From Bacteroidota bacterium (GTDB lineage Bacteria; Bacteroidota; Bacteroidia; Bacteroidales; F082): DNA of 44,258 nucleotides. Position 1 is the stretch's first letter. Each line of letters begins with the position of its first letter. Both the position numbers and the translations under genes were made by a program. The stretch covers positions 1 to 44,258 of the forward strand of contig JAEWWJ010000081.1 of the NCBI GenBank assembly GCA_023396415.1, read 5' to 3'. Below the pieces are notes generated by a model. That model made no database searches. It was not told where the DNA came from and worked only from the letters and a program-made list of their open reading frames with translations. This document shows positions 1-7,823 of this stretch, one piece after another.

Positions 1-877
1 GTCCAATGCCGATGCCACCGGCTTCGCGGGAGTTGGAACTGTTCGCTTGATGGAAGCACTCGCCAATCATCACTTTTTGTTCCTCTTCGATGCCTTTTCC
101 GGTATCGGAAAATTCAAAACGCAGCTCGTAGCTGTCGGTACGGCTGCTTTCAAGTCTACAATAAAATTCAACCCGTCCTTTTTGGGTAAATTTCAAGGCG
201 TTGCTCAACAAACTGTTCACAACCTGCCGAATGCGGTTGGCATCACCAATAAAAAACAACGGTAACCGTGCATCAAAATGAGAAGAAAAAACAATCCCTT
301 TTTCGATACATTTGTTCCGATAAAAGCTCAATATAGAATTTAACTCATTTATTAAATGAAAGTTAGTCAAATGCAAAGTGAGGGCGCCGATTTCGAGCTG
401 GGTGTAATCAAGCACGTCGCTTACCAAAGCAAACTGATGTTGGGTGAGCAATTCGATATCATTCAACAACTTCCGCTGATCATCGCTGAGTCGTTCTTTT
501 TTAAGCTGATAGGTAAGCCCGATGATGCCATTCAGGGGTGTACGAATTTCATGACTTAAGTTGGATAGAAGGCGTTTTTTTGTCCGTTGTGTTGCTTCTT
601 CGGCATGTTCCAAATAAATCAAACGTTGTTCTAAGGCTTCATTTTTGGTTTCAGCCAAAGTTAAATCGCGCTGTTTTTTTCTAAGAACTAAATACAATCC
701 AATGGAAACAAGCAAAAGCAGTAAGGCAACCAACGACATCCAAAAGTTAAACCATGTGGCAGGGTCAGCGGGCAGGGCACTTCCATCTAAGAATATAAAC
801 ATACCAAACGCAGCATTCGGTAATGATTTTGATCGCGCACGGACTGATGGATGCAAAACCCTATTGCTCATAGTCAT
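1..877 (-). CDS. Sensor histidine kinase, C-terminus cut by window edge
   Basis: Reading the minus strand from an ATG at 877 (or 871) gives a membrane-anchored histidine kinase that runs off the left edge. A short N-terminal region of about 45 residues precedes one membrane segment (about residues 47-65, rich in Leu/Val) and a coiled-coil linker. The phospho-acceptor His is residue 109 in the H-box SHEIRTPLNG. An N-box (LLSNALKFT) and a G1 box (DTGKGI) of the HATPase domain follow, and the G2 glycines sit at the edge. The upstream in-frame stop is at 902-904, so there is no room for a larger sensor domain in this frame. The signal sensed and the partner regulator are unknown; a receiver domain could follow outside the window. 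Confidence 0.9.
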   Translation of the reverse strand, partial: MTMSNRVLHPSVRARSKSLPNAAFGMFIFLDGSALPADPATWFNFWMSLVALLLLLVSIGLYLVLRKKQRDLTLAETKNEALEQRLIYLEHAEEATQRTKKRLLSNLSHEIRTPLNGIIGLTYQLKKERLSDDQRKLLNDIELLTQHQFALVSDVLDYTQLEIGALTLHLTNFHLINELNSILSFYRNKCIEKGIVFSSHFDARLPLFFIGDANRIRQVVNSLLSNALKFTQKGRVEFYCRLESSRTDSYELRFEFSDTGKGIEEEQKVMIGECFHQANSSNSREAGGIGIG

Positions 878-912
878 AGATGATTGGTTGTGAAAGAAAT
901 TTTATAAAAGCC

Positions 913-944
913 CAAAAATAATGCCAGTGTTTTACACTATTTAA
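913..944 (-). promoter_or_regulatory. Candidate promoter for the histidine kinase
   Basis: The minus strand carries TATTTTTG at 920-913, a full match to the Bacteroidota -7 box TAnnTTTG, with TTA 21 bases upstream. The predicted start of transcription is about 30 bases before the kinase ATG at 877. The -33 match is weak. Confidence 0.4.
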
Positions 945-1184
945 TATGTTGAATATCTGATATTTAAGTGCAAATATTTTTAAGCAGATTCTAAATTTTG
1001 GAACAACCTTCCTAAAATCGGAAATGCAACGTCGTCGTATTTCTCTTTCACTGTCAATTGTGGTTTACTGCATTTGTCTTAAATTCCCTTATTGGGAAAA
1101 TTTTGGTTTTATTGGAATTGCTCACGGGAAAGAATCTTTGATCAACTCAATGAAGAAACCCACATGATGTCTTGTTTGGGCGAC

Positions 1185-1215
1185 TTGACAATTTGCCTAT
1201 TTGTTGCTACTTTTA
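1185..1215 (+). promoter_or_regulatory. Candidate promoter for the DUF2892 gene
   Basis: TTG at 1185-1187, a 20-base spacer, then TACTTTTA at 1208-1215. This matches the Bacteroidota -33/-7 pattern except for the last base of the -7 box. It would give a leader of about 70 bases. Confidence 0.35.
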
Positions 1216-1291
1216 CGCAGCTTTAAGACGATCTAAAAAAGTTTTTCATTGTTTACTCAACACAAAATTTATTCAACAACACAAACACATC

Positions 1292-1483
1292 ATGAAAAAA
1301 AACGTAGGCAGCATTGATCAAATTGTTCGCATTGTTATCGGCTTGGCTGTAATGGTTGTAGGCTATAAATACAACACTTGGTGGGGATTGGCGGGTCTCA
1401 TTCCCATTGCAACAGCCATCTTTAATTTTTGTCCGTTCTATACCCTATTTGGAATAAAAACCTGCAAAAAAACAACCGAATAA
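1292..1483 (+). CDS. DUF2892 (YgaP-type) small inner-membrane protein
   Basis: A 63-residue protein starting MKKNVGSIDQIVRIVIG. This opening, two hydrophobic segments (about residues 11-25 and 30-46) separated by a short turn, and a Cys-Pro motif (FNFCPFY, about 45-51) are typical of DUF2892, which forms the membrane part of YgaP-like proteins, usually fused to or beside rhodanese domains. No rhodanese is present here. The reading frame is open further upstream, but the ATG at 1292 gives the family's usual N-terminus. Its role is unknown. It appears monocistronic, with a terminator directly downstream. Confidence 0.85.
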   Translation: MKKNVGSIDQIVRIVIGLAVMVVGYKYNTWWGLAGLIPIATAIFNFCPFYTLFGIKTCKKTTE

Positions 1484-1536
1484 ACTGAATCAAAACCCCC
1501 ACTTGCAGCAACATCTTGCTGATCAAAAAAAAAAGA

Positions 1537-1569
1537 AAATCCGATGGCAAGCCACCGGATTTCTTTTTT
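1537..1569. terminator. Bidirectional intrinsic terminator between convergent genes
   Basis: Inverted repeat AAATCCG-A-TGG / CCA-C-CGGATTT with a four-base loop and one internal mismatch. It is followed by a T-run on the plus strand and preceded by an A-rich run (T-rich on the minus strand). It lies between the ends of the DUF2892 gene (+) and hppA (-), so it can serve both. Confidence 0.85.
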
Positions 1570-1606
1570 TGAATCCATCAAAACCAGGATTCGGTATTTG
1601 TTTTGG

Positions 1607-3901
1607 TTAAAAAAGACTCGCCGAAACGGTTAAACCTGCCATAACAACAGCAACCATCGTCATCAGTTTAATAAGGATGTTAAGTGAAGGTCCGCTGGTA
1701 TCTTTAAAAGGATCGCCAACAGTGTCGCCAACTACCGAAGCTTTGTGTGTTTCACTTCCTTTGCCGCCATAGTTCCCTTTCTCAACAAATTTCTTCGCAT
1801 TATCCCAAGCTCCACCGGCATTGTTCAGCATCGAAGCCAAAGTAAACCCGGAGGTAAGACCACCAACCAGCAATCCAACCACACCTGCCACGCCAAATAA
1901 AAGACCCACAGCTACCGGCACTGCAATGGCCAGCAAAGAGGGCACAAGCATCTCGCGTTGAGCGCCTTTGGTGCTAATTTCAACACATTTTGCATATTCG
2001 GGAGTGGCTGTTCCTTCCATAATACCGGGAATTTCGCGAAACTGTCGGCGTACTTCATCCACCATGGCTGCTGCAGCCCTGCCCACTGCTTTCATGGTTA
2101 AGGCGGAGAAAATAAATGCCATCATAGCACCAATAAAAATTCCGCCAAGTAAAATGGGATTAAAGATGGTGAGGTCATAAGCCGTCGTAAAGTCAGCAAT
2201 CGAAGCGCCTGTTAATGCTACAACCCGCTGACCCTCTTGCGCCAACGGAATCACAGAGGCTTTTGCCGTGTAAAACACCACATCGCCAATTTGTTTGATA
2301 CCTTCGGTGTTTTCGGCCAATTTGCCAATCCACAGACGAATTTCTTCAATATATGCTGCCAACAAAGCCATGGCAGTTAAGGCCGCCGAACCGATAGCAA
2401 ATCCTTTGCCGGTGGCAGCGGTGGTGTTTCCAAGCATATCCAACGCATCGGTACGTTCGCGCACTTCTTTGGGTAAATGTGCCATTTCGGCATTACCACC
2501 GGCGTTGTCAGCGATAGGACCAAAAGCATCGGTAGCTAAGGTGATACCCAGGGTTGACAACATTCCGACAGCAGCGAAACCAATACCATATACACCGAGG
2601 GCAAAGTTTGAGAAACCTCCGGCAAATCCATAGGCTGCAATAATACCGATTACAATGGTAGTAACCGGAATCCAAGTAGAGAACATTCCAACAGCGATAC
2701 CATCAATAATAGTGGTGGCCGGACCTTGAGTGGCCTGACGAGCAATGCCTTTGGTGGGTTTATATTCATCAGAGGTGAAGTATTCTGTTCCTTGTCCGAT
2801 GATGACACCTGCCACTAGCCCGGATACAACAGATCCAAAAATGCCAAATGAAATCCAATCATAATAGGCCATCACGGCAACCACCACAAGAATGAGTGCC
2901 GAGCTGCCACCGGTTCCGAGAAGCAAAGCATTGAGTAGGTTTTTTTGGGTGGCAGATTCTTTTGTTCTAACAAAGAAAATACCTAATATTGAAATGATTA
3001 CACCAATTGAGGCAACGATCATTGGAGCAATCACATATTGTTCTTGATTGCCACCGGCCAGTAAGGGAAGTGCTGCTCCCAGTGCTGCGGTAGCGAGAAT
3101 TGATCCTGCATAAGATTCATACAAATCGGCACCCATTCCGGCAACATCACCCACGTTATCACCAACATTATCGGCAATGGTGGCAGGATTGCGCGGATCG
3201 TCTTCAGGAATACCGGCTTCAACTTTACCCACAAGGTCGGCACCCACATCAGCGGCTTTGGTATAAATTCCACCGCCCACGCGGGCAAACAGTGCTTGGG
3301 TGGAGGCACCCATACCAAAGGTAAGCATGGTGGCTGTGATTTCAATCATTTTTAGATGCTCGGTGGTGTCAGGATGCACGAAAGTGAGCCCAAAAAGCTC
3401 AAGTCCGTTGGCCATATGCTCAGGTGTGTAAACCAATTCGGTGAGGATATAATACCATGCAGCAATATCGAGCAGCGCAAAACCAACAACTACCAAGCCC
3501 ATAACTGCTCCACTGCGGAAGGCAATTTGCAATCCTTTGTTGAGTGAGGTAGAGGCACCATGAGCGGTTCGTGCCGAAGCGTAAGTGGCAGTTTTCATTC
3601 CTAAAAAACCACACAAGGCCGAGAAGAAACCACCTGTGAGGAAAGCCACAGGCACGAAAGGGTTTTGAACGCCCATATAGGCCAAAAGCCCAAGTAAAAC
3701 GACCAAAACTGCAAAAACAATGGCGACTACTTTGTATTGTCTTCGCAAATAAGCCATTGCCCCATCGCGTACATATTGTGCAATGCGTTTCATTTCATCC
3801 GTTCCTTCGCTATTTTTCATCATATTGGTGAAAAAATAGTAGGCGAAAATCAAGGCCAAAAGCGCTGATGCGGGAATGAGCCAGAAAATTGAGTTGATCA
3901 T
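1607..3901 (-). CDS. hppA: Membrane-bound ion-pumping pyrophosphatase, K+-dependent type
   Basis: 764 residues, the usual length, with about 16 membrane segments. It couples hydrolysis of pyrophosphate to H+ (or Na+) export across the inner membrane. Catalytic acidic loops are intact: DVGADLVGKVE and DNVGDNVGDVAGMGADLYES near residues 220-265, and the C-terminal GDTVGDPFKDTSGPS. The sequence GNTTAATGKG (about residues 491-500) has Ala where K+-independent enzymes have Lys (GNTTKA), which indicates the K+-dependent class. Whether the pumped ion is H+ or Na+ is not settled by eye. The ATG at 3901 starts a normal N-terminus. It appears monocistronic. Confidence 0.97.
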   Translation of the reverse strand: MINSIFWLIPASALLALIFAYYFFTNMMKNSEGTDEMKRIAQYVRDGAMAYLRRQYKVVAIVFAVLVVLLGLLAYMGVQNPFVPVAFLTGGFFSALCGFLGMKTATYASARTAHGASTSLNKGLQIAFRSGAVMGLVVVGFALLDIAAWYYILTELVYTPEHMANGLELFGLTFVHPDTTEHLKMIEITATMLTFGMGASTQALFARVGGGIYTKAADVGADLVGKVEAGIPEDDPRNPATIADNVGDNVGDVAGMGADLYESYAGSILATAALGAALPLLAGGNQEQYVIAPMIVASIGVIISILGIFFVRTKESATQKNLLNALLLGTGGSSALILVVVAVMAYYDWISFGIFGSVVSGLVAGVIIGQGTEYFTSDEYKPTKGIARQATQGPATTIIDGIAVGMFSTWIPVTTIVIGIIAAYGFAGGFSNFALGVYGIGFAAVGMLSTLGITLATDAFGPIADNAGGNAEMAHLPKEVRERTDALDMLGNTTAATGKGFAIGSAALTAMALLAAYIEEIRLWIGKLAENTEGIKQIGDVVFYTAKASVIPLAQEGQRVVALTGASIADFTTAYDLTIFNPILLGGIFIGAMMAFIFSALTMKAVGRAAAAMVDEVRRQFREIPGIMEGTATPEYAKCVEISTKGAQREMLVPSLLAIAVPVAVGLLFGVAGVVGLLVGGLTSGFTLASMLNNAGGAWDNAKKFVEKGNYGGKGSETHKASVVGDTVGDPFKDTSGPSLNILIKLMTMVAVVMAGLTVSASLF

Positions 3902-4287
3902 AGATTTCGATTTTTGGTTATAGTTAAAGAATTATTCTTTGCATTGAGTATTTTTTTTTTCATTGTTTGGCAACTGAAAAAGAGCAAGCAAAAACATCAA
4001 CTGAGGTTTATTTATCTATAAATCAATCTATTTGCTCATTTTTGTTGCAGAACGTTTGTGTGTGTTAGTTTTTTTGAAAGCAACTGAAGACTTAAATATT
4101 GCAAACGATTGCAACAATTGCATTCATTTGATGACGGGCAAAAATAAAGACTTAATTTTTCCAATCAAAGGAAAAAAATTACGAAAATTTTTGAGTGCAT
4201 TGGTATGTTTACAACTTTAGCCAACAGATTGTTGTCGTCTTTGATTTTATTTCTACTTTTAGTCGCTCAAAACGAAAGCTTGCTTGA
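3902..4287. other. Divergent intergenic region between hppA and the DUF151 gene
   Basis: 386 AT-rich bases carrying the upstream signals of both divergent genes. A run of ten T lies at 3951-3960, about 50 bases upstream of hppA. I see no clear TAnnTTTG box for hppA. A 62-codon ORF at 4032-4220 starts with TTG and has low-complexity AT-driven composition, so I do not call it. Confidence 0.5.
4229..4261 (+). promoter_or_regulatory. Candidate promoter for the bfn-nupC-thyA-folA cluster
   Basis: TTG at 4229-4231, a 22-base spacer and TACTTTTA at 4254-4261 (one mismatch to TAnnTTTG). It would place the transcript start about 20 bases before the ATG at 4288. Confidence 0.4.
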
Positions 4288-4875
4288 ATGGAGAAAAAAC
4301 TACTTGAAATCATACGTTTGTCTTACAGCCACTCACAAAGCGGTGCCTATGCCCTCATACTTGGCGAGGTAGGTGGCAAACGTCGAATACCCATTATTAT
4401 AGGAGGTTACGAAGCACAAGCCATTGCTTTAGGCATTGAAAAACTACAGCCTGCACGTCCTATGACGCACGATCTCATCAAAAACATTACCGATACTTTT
4501 GGTATCAACATCGTTGAAGTGATCATCAATAAGTTCAAAGAAGGAGTGTTTTTCGCCTTGCTCGTCTGCGAAAAAGACGGCATAATCACTAAAGTGGATG
4601 CGCGAACTTCCGATGCAGTGTCAATGGCTATTCGTTGTAGCTGCCCCATTTATGCTGCTGAAACCATTCTTAACGAGGCTGGAATTATTATGGACGAAAT
4701 CACCGATTTGGAAGAAGCTGATGATGAAGTAGAAATAGATTCCCTTCCCGAAAATGAATTTAGCGACTATATTTCCACTGAGTTGGAAGCCATGCTTCAA
4801 AAAGCAATTGAGCAAGAGGATTATGAACAAGCGTCACTCATCAGAGATGAGCTGCAGCGCAGAAAACAGAAGTAA
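4288..4875 (+). CDS. DUF151 bifunctional-nuclease-family protein with C-terminal UVR motif
   Basis: 195 residues. Residues 1-130 are a DUF151 (BFN) domain: the pattern IPIIIGGYEAQAIA, followed by RTSDAVSMAIR, is characteristic. Residues 160-195 form a UVR/UvrB-C-type helical hairpin (LQKAIEQEDYEQASLIRDEL), preceded by an acidic linker. The family is named for plant and bacterial proteins with reported DNase/RNase activity, but the role in Bacteroidota is not established. This domain pair is common in the phylum. It is first of a same-strand cluster, 28 bp before nupC. Confidence 0.9.
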   Translation: MEKKLLEIIRLSYSHSQSGAYALILGEVGGKRRIPIIIGGYEAQAIALGIEKLQPARPMTHDLIKNITDTFGINIVEVIINKFKEGVFFALLVCEKDGIITKVDARTSDAVSMAIRCSCPIYAAETILNEAGIIMDEITDLEEADDEVEIDSLPENEFSDYISTELEAMLQKAIEQEDYEQASLIRDELQRRKQK

Positions 4876-4903
4876 TTTTTTATACACCCTTCAATAAGCA
4901 CCC

Positions 4904-6406
4904 ATGAGTTCTACATCGAAAACAATTGTGTTGTTTGTGCTGCTTTTTGCAGCGTTTTTCCTTCCATTCGGAACTTTTGCACAGTCCGATAGTCTCCACT
5001 TGATTCAAACAAGTTCCGACACTATTTTATCGGCAGCCACCGAAAACGGTGTTGCTACAACCACTGCCGACCGCGGCAATCTTCTCGATATGGAAAGAAG
5101 CTCAGGCTTTTCGCTGATGACCATTCTCAGGGGGTTGCTTGGCATGTTGACATTGGTAGGCATTGCTTTCCTTTTCAGCGTGAACCGCAGGGCTATAGAT
5201 TGGAAAGTGGTACTCATAGGCTTAGGCCTGCAACTGGCGCTGGCTGTTGGAGTGCTGTATGTGCCTTTCATTCAATATTTTTTCGAATTTGTGGGCAAGC
5301 TTTTCGTTTTGGTACTCGATTTCACCAAAGCCGGAACCGAGTTTTTATTCAAGAGTTTTGGCAGCGGTACCGTAGAATCAGCGATGCAAAATTTCGCGGT
5401 TCAGATTTTACCTACCATCATCTTTTTCTCGGCACTCACCAGCTTGTTGTTTTACCTCGGCATTATCCAAAAGATAGTAAAGGCCATGGCTTGGGTAATG
5501 TCCAAATTAATGAATCTTTCCGGAGCTGAGAGCCTTTCGGTAGCCGGCAATATTTTTCTCGGGCAAACCGAAGCTCCGCTGATGATCAAAGCCTATCTTT
5601 CGAAGATGAATAAATCGGAAATTCTACTGGTCATGCTGGGTGGAATGGCCACCTTAGCCGGTGGTGTATTAGCCGTTTACATCAGCTTCTTAGGAGGCGA
5701 CGATCCGGTTCAACGTCTGATGTTTGCCAAGCATTTACTCACGGCATCGGTTATGGCGGCACCTGGAGCCATTGTAGTGTCGAAGATTCTCGTGCCTCAA
5801 ACGGAGTCCATCAACAAAGAATTGGAAGTAAGCAAAGAGCAAATTGGAAGCAATGTGCTGGATGCTATCTCTAACGGAACCACCGAAGGTTTAAAATTAG
5901 CCGTAAATGTTGCCGCCATGTTGTTGGTTTTTATCGCATTTATCGCTCTGTTCAACTATACCACTATATATATAGGAAACCTTTTGGGTATCAATGCCAG
6001 CATCGCCAATTTCACGGATGGAAAATACAACGAACTCTCGCTTCAGTTTATGTTAGGGTATCTTTTTTCGCCCATTATGTGGATGATTGGTGTCAATTCC
6101 AACGACATCACACTGCTTGGACGACTGCTGGGTGAAAAGATTATTATGACTGAATTTATTGGCTACGTTAGCCTTTCGGAACTCAAAATGGCCAATGCTT
6201 TCACTGATCCTAAGTCTGTGATCATGGCAACATATATGCTCTGCGGCTTTGCCAACTTTGCCTCTATCGGAATACAAATTGGCGGAATCGGTTCATTGGC
6301 TCCCAACCAAAGGGTGTTGCTTTCTAAATATGGATTGCTGGCATTGCTCGGCGGAACCTTGGCTTCGCTACTTTCGGCAACCATCGTGGGGATGCTTTTA
6401 GGCTAA
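4904..6406 (+). CDS. nupC: Concentrative nucleoside transporter, CNT/NupC family
   Basis: 500 residues. It imports nucleosides across the inner membrane with H+ or Na+. The CNT substrate-site motif GQTEAPL is present (about residues 222-228), with the usual N-terminal membrane segments, the gate region and the C-terminal NFASIGIQIGGIGSLAP stretch. The N-terminus is odd: about 27 residues resembling a cleavable signal peptide (hydrophobic core ending GTFAQ), then a polar Ser/Thr-rich stretch to about residue 60, before the transporter proper. It lies 28 bp after the DUF151 gene and 60 bp before thyA, which fits supply of nucleosides alongside dTMP synthesis. Confidence 0.95.
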   Translation: MSSTSKTIVLFVLLFAAFFLPFGTFAQSDSLHLIQTSSDTILSAATENGVATTTADRGNLLDMERSSGFSLMTILRGLLGMLTLVGIAFLFSVNRRAIDWKVVLIGLGLQLALAVGVLYVPFIQYFFEFVGKLFVLVLDFTKAGTEFLFKSFGSGTVESAMQNFAVQILPTIIFFSALTSLLFYLGIIQKIVKAMAWVMSKLMNLSGAESLSVAGNIFLGQTEAPLMIKAYLSKMNKSEILLVMLGGMATLAGGVLAVYISFLGGDDPVQRLMFAKHLLTASVMAAPGAIVVSKILVPQTESINKELEVSKEQIGSNVLDAISNGTTEGLKLAVNVAAMLLVFIAFIALFNYTTIYIGNLLGINASIANFTDGKYNELSLQFMLGYLFSPIMWMIGVNSNDITLLGRLLGEKIIMTEFIGYVSLSELKMANAFTDPKSVIMATYMLCGFANFASIGIQIGGIGSLAPNQRVLLSKYGLLALLGGTLASLLSATIVGMLLG

Positions 6407-6466
6407 GACCACCGAAGCCCAAATCAACAGGTTTGAAAGCCGATTCGTTTTATTAAAGATTTTACT

Positions 6467-7291
6467 ATGCAACAATACCTCCATTTGATTCAAGAAGTAC
6501 TTGAAAAAGGTGTAGAGAAAACCGACCGCACCGGCACCGGCACTTTGAGTGTTTTTGGTCCTCAAATGCGGTTCAACCTCGAAGAGGGTTTTCCACTTCT
6601 TACTACAAAAAAGCTACATCTACGCTCTATTATCCATGAGCTGTTGTGGTTCGTTAAAGGCGATACCAATATCAACTACCTCAACGAAAACAAAGTAAAT
6701 ATTTGGAATGAATGGGCCGATGCTCAAGGCGATCTCGGACCTATTTATGGTGCTCAGTGGCGCAATTGGAACAACGAAGGCATTGATCAATTGACAGAAG
6801 TGATTCAAAGCATCAAGCAAAATCCCGACAGCCGCCGCCATCTTGTGGCCGCCTGGAATCCATCTGTTTTACCGGTATCGGGTAAAACTTTTGCCGAAAA
6901 TGTAGCCTTGGGAAAAGCCGCACTCCCGCCCTGCCACGCTTGGTTTCAGTTTTATGTAGGCAACGGAAAACTTTCTTGCCAAATGTACCAACGCAGTGCC
7001 GACATCTTTTTAGGAGTTCCATTTAATATTGCTTCTTATGCGTTGCTCACTTTAATGGTGGCCCAAGTTACCGATTTGGCACCGGGTGAGTTTATCCTTA
7101 CTTTTGGTGATGCACACATCTATCTCAATCATCTTGAGCAAGTTAAACTTCAGTTGAGCCGCCAACCTCGAAAGCTTCCAACCCTTCGACTTAATCCTTC
7201 AATCAAAAATATCGAAGAATTTAAATTCGACGATTTTACCCTCGAAGGATATGACCCGCATCCACATATTAAAGGAGACATCGCGATATGA
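6467..7291 (+). CDS. thyA: Thymidylate synthase
   Basis: 274 residues. It methylates dUMP to dTMP using methylene-tetrahydrofolate. Conserved features: RTGTGTLSVFG near the N-terminus, DLGPIYGAQWR, PDSRRHLVAAWNP, the catalytic Cys156 in PPCHAWFQFYV, QRSADIFLGVPFNIASYA and GDAHIYLNHLEQ. A short insertion before the catalytic Cys (about residues 134-152) is longer than in the E. coli enzyme, and I recall similar insertions in other Bacteroidota. The stop overlaps the folA start (ATGA), so the product and its dihydrofolate recycler are translationally coupled. Confidence 0.98.
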   Translation: MQQYLHLIQEVLEKGVEKTDRTGTGTLSVFGPQMRFNLEEGFPLLTTKKLHLRSIIHELLWFVKGDTNINYLNENKVNIWNEWADAQGDLGPIYGAQWRNWNNEGIDQLTEVIQSIKQNPDSRRHLVAAWNPSVLPVSGKTFAENVALGKAALPPCHAWFQFYVGNGKLSCQMYQRSADIFLGVPFNIASYALLTLMVAQVTDLAPGEFILTFGDAHIYLNHLEQVKLQLSRQPRKLPTLRLNPSIKNIEEFKFDDFTLEGYDPHPHIKGDIAI

Positions 7292-7806
7292 AAACCCACG
7301 AAAACGCAAAATTACCGCTACTCAGCATCATTGTAGCCATCGCGCAAAACAATGCCATAGGCAAGGACAATCAGTTGTTATGGCATATCTCCAACGATCT
7401 TAAACGTTTCAAATCCATCACTTTGGGTCATACAGTAATCATGGGGAAAAATACGCTTTTTTCATTGCCCAAAGGCCCATTGCCTAAACGCCGCAACATC
7501 ATTTTAAGCAGCTCCATGAAGGATTGTTTTGAAGGCCGTTGCGAGATTGCTACTTCCATCGAAGAGGTACTTGAAAAAGTAAAAACCGAAACTGAGGTGT
7601 TCATCATCGGTGGCGCTAAAGTGTATGAACAATTCCTTCCACTCTGCGATAAGCTGTACCTCACCATCGTAGAAAAAGACTTTGAAGCCGACACTTTTTT
7701 GTCGGCTATCCATTTCGACGCATTTACTTTGATCGAAAAAGAAGTGATTACGGACGATAAATCAGTTGATTTTGGCTATCGTTATGAAACTTGGGTAAGG
7801 AAATAA
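7288..7806 (+). CDS. folA: Dihydrofolate reductase
   Basis: 172 residues. It reduces dihydrofolate produced by ThyA back to tetrahydrofolate with NADPH. Visible motifs: the N-terminal strand SIIVAIAQNNAIGKDNQLLW, the conserved Asp/Trp region (LLWHISNDLKRFK), GHTVIMGKNTLFSLP and the Gly-Gly cofactor loop VFIIGGAKVYEQFLP. The ATG at 7288 overlaps the thyA stop by four bases. It ends 17 bp from the convergent amidohydrolase gene, with no obvious terminator between. Confidence 0.97.
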   Translation: MKTHENAKLPLLSIIVAIAQNNAIGKDNQLLWHISNDLKRFKSITLGHTVIMGKNTLFSLPKGPLPKRRNIILSSSMKDCFEGRCEIATSIEEVLEKVKTETEVFIIGGAKVYEQFLPLCDKLYLTIVEKDFEADTFLSAIHFDAFTLIEKEVITDDKSVDFGYRYETWVRK

Positions 7807-7823
7807 AACTCCCGTCGCTCACA

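Larger units (their letters stand above)
878..1291. other. Intergenic region between divergent kinase and DUF2892 genes
   Basis: About 410 AT-rich bases separate the kinase (-) from the DUF2892 gene (+). It holds a candidate promoter for each gene. A 47-codon ORF from an ATG at 1024 has no recognisable features. I see no RNA gene or repeat. Confidence 0.5.

Noticed and set aside
1024..1167. 47-codon ORF starting MQRRRISLSLSIVVYC
   Set aside because: A basic start and hydrophobic stretch look signal-like, but there is no clear promoter, no partner and no recognisable family.
3951..3960. T10 homopolymer upstream of hppA as a phase-variable promoter tract
   Set aside because: No promoter boxes flank it at sensible distances, and such runs are common in AT-rich intergenic DNA.
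4032..4220. 62-codon open frame upstream of the DUF151 gene
   Set aside because: TTG start, AT-driven composition, and it occupies the region expected to hold promoters.
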